Shown: positions 6,420 to 6,514 of the stretch, in pieces | How the letters are laid out: each line of letters opens with the position of its first letter | Position numbering within the stretch: position 1 is the first letter of the stretch | Notes under the pieces: model-generated | Seen by the model: only the letters and a program-made list of their open reading frames with translations | Told to the model about the DNA's origin: nothing | Databases searched by the model: none | Origin: Draconibacterium sp. | GTDB taxonomy: Bacteria > Bacteroidota > Bacteroidia > Bacteroidales > Prolixibacteraceae | Assembly (NCBI GenBank): GCA_030595485.1 | Contig: JAUVDE010000197.1 | Coordinates: 1-6,514, forward strand | Direction of reading: 5' to 3' | Length of the DNA stretch: 6,514 nt | Made by a program: the position numbers and the translations under genes

Positions 6420-6512
6420 AAGGATAATGAATAAGATGCAAGCCACAAATATTTTTTAATAGCCGTAGCTATTTAAAAATATTTTGGCGCAGTCAGATTG
6501 TTTATTATCCTT
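6420..6512. repeat. 93-nt long imperfect palindrome (MITE/REP-like element or structured RNA)
   Basis: Two nested inverted repeats make one almost continuous hairpin. The outer stem pairs 6420-6434 (AAGGATAATGAATAA) with 6498-6512 over 15 positions with two G-T wobbles. The inner stem pairs 6447-6463 with 6468-6484 over 17 positions with one T-T mismatch, closed by a four-base loop CGTA. Between them is a partly paired region, and the register shifts by only one base. Pairing largely stops at the outer ends, which suggests a bounded element. It could be a small non-autonomous mobile repeat, a structured RNA, or a two-way transcription stop; no target-site duplication can be checked because the right flank is cut off by the window edge. 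Confidence 0.65.
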
Positions 6513-6514
6513 AT

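Noticed and set aside
6427..6459. Ten-codon reading frame MNKMQATNIF after AAGGA
   Set aside because: It lies inside the long palindrome, the AAGGA is only two bases from the ATG, and there is no sign of coding selection.

Overview
The window looks like chromosomal DNA from a member of the Bacteroidota. It is AT-rich, prefers GAA codons for glutamate, has mostly A-rich starts without a Shine-Dalgarno, and carries one clear TTTG / TAnnTTTG promoter of the type used by that phylum's primary sigma factor. The protein flavour suggests a marine or sediment Marinilabiliales/Prolixibacteraceae-like lineage, but that finer placement is an inference from memory. All five genes lie on the + strand.

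Layout: (1) 3-1472 is the 3' part of a PhoD-like metallophosphatase whose start lies before the window. (2) 1473-1548 is a short intergenic gap holding two adjacent palindromes, one of them REP-like. (3) 1549-2109 encodes a small membrane-anchored periplasmic protein, distantly DUF3299-like. It is translationally coupled by a TTGA overlap to (4) 2106-3299, a PF03773-type permease with cysteine motifs of the SO_0444 Cu/Zn-efflux type. (5) 3383-5536 is a complete RNase R (rnr). (6) 5537-5705 is an intergenic region with a textbook Bacteroidota promoter and a palindromic operator candidate in its spacer, driving (7) 5706-6308, a TetR-family regulator. (8) 6309-6514 is non-coding and contains a 93-nt near-continuous imperfect palindrome.

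Genes 1549-2109 and 2106-3299 form the only evident operon. They probably act together in the envelope, the permease moving a soft metal or metalloid out of the cytosol and the anchored protein acting on the periplasmic side. The phosphatase, RNase R and TetR genes look like independent neighbours. The TetR target is probably its own promoter and possibly a gene beyond the right edge.

No phage, CRISPR, RNA gene or insertion sequence is visible. The most unusual items are the strong Shine-Dalgarno built from the only two GAG codons of its gene, the small-protein/permease pair, the operator-like palindrome, and the two structured intergenic repeats.
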